From Alphaproteobacteria bacterium (GTDB lineage Bacteria > Pseudomonadota > Alphaproteobacteria > DSM-16000 > Inquilinaceae), in NCBI GenBank assembly GCA_028277405.1, contig JANQGH010000039.1, positions 1 through 64,000 on the forward strand: a stretch of 64,000 nucleotides of DNA. Reading direction: 5' to 3'. The translations under genes were made by a program, and so were the position numbers. The notes beneath the pieces were generated by a model. That model searched no databases. It saw only the letters and a program-made list of their open reading frames with translations, and was not told the origin of the DNA. Below, piece after piece: positions 63,871 through 64,000 of the stretch (the first letter of the stretch is position 1; every line of letters starts with the position of its first letter).

Positions 63871-64000
63871 ATGCAATCACGGCTCTTGCGCAGCTTCCTC
63901 GTCGTCGCCGAGCACAACAGCATTACCCAGGCCTCCGAAGTGCTGCATGTCAGCCAGCCGGCCCTGACCAAGAGCATCCACCGCCTTGAGTACGATCTGG
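63871..64000 (+). CDS. LysR-type regulator (N-terminus only, cut by window edge)
   Basis: The first 43 residues form a LysR helix-turn-helix: LLRSFLVVAEHNSITQASEV, then VSQPALTKSIHRLEYDL. ATG 63871 follows TGGAG at about 63855-63859. It is divergent from the cyclase/SDR/dehydrogenase/crotonase set and is the only regulator visible at the locus, so it probably controls it. The effector domain lies outside the window. Confidence 0.88.
   Translation, partial: MQSRLLRSFLVVAEHNSITQASEVLHVSQPALTKSIHRLEYDL

Overview
The window is about 64 kb of GC-rich chromosomal DNA, packed with genes on both strands. It most probably comes from an alphaproteobacterium of the Rhodospirillales or Hyphomicrobiales type. 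Clues are gyrA, ssb and uvrA close together, a RibH2-type lumazine synthase behind an FMN riboswitch, TrmFO, TspO, several GTG/TTG starts, and UvrA with the CPVS variant of the first zinc motif. I see no rRNA, tRNA, CRISPR array, insertion sequence or phage gene. The genus cannot be told from the sequence.

Layout. 1-10.5 kb: 3'-truncated gyrA (minus strand), a BrnT/BrnA toxin-antitoxin pair, a MATE exporter, TspO, a VTT-domain membrane protein, ssb, a glutathione S-transferase and uvrA. 10.6-15.8 kb: a SABATH-type carboxyl methyltransferase, a small K+ channel, a PhoD-like phosphatase, and a class III CoA-transferase overlapping a citryl-CoA-lyase-like protein. 16.3-19.4 kb: an unassigned ATP-grasp protein, a glycosyltransferase and a double SnoaL-like protein. 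19.4-23.8 kb: DedA, DUF1801, VOC, riboswitch-controlled ribH, a methyltransferase and trmFO. 23.9-36.3 kb: an 11-gene minus-strand operon with a complete peptide/nickel-type ABC importer followed by a hydrolase fusion, creatininase-family amidohydrolase, FAD-dependent oxidoreductase, acyl-CoA ligase, VOC protein and threonine-aldolase-like enzyme. 36.5-50.8 kb: mixed housekeeping and accessory genes, including periplasmic trehalase, MscS channel, a TPR/ATP-grasp protein, AbgT and PiT transporters, an OxyR-like regulator without the peroxidatic Cys, and an Lrp/phenylalanine hydroxylase pair. 51.1-64 kb: a sulfatase, then a catabolic locus.

The 52.8-64 kb locus is the most coherent new system. 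A tripartite tricarboxylate transporter (tctC-tctA-tctB) heads a plus-strand operon with a cupin, a 3-hydroxyacyl-CoA-dehydrogenase-family enzyme, an FAH-family hydrolase and an SDR. A converging minus-strand set holds a 6-oxocamphor-hydrolase-like crotonase, a second dehydrogenase of the same family, a second SDR and two cyclase-family metallohydrolases. A LysR gene starts at the window edge. Both outer promoter regions carry near-identical dyads (ATAACC-R-GT-N2-TTAT) that fit the T-N11-A LysR box, so the cut-off LysR protein probably controls both arms. No CoA ligase lies in the locus, so the substrate may be handled as a free, probably cyclic, carboxylic acid. The substrate itself is not evident.

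Many starts were moved inward from the longest open frame, using Shine-Dalgarno sequences and 4-bp stop/start overlaps. Alignments to known proteins quoted here are from memory and not computed.
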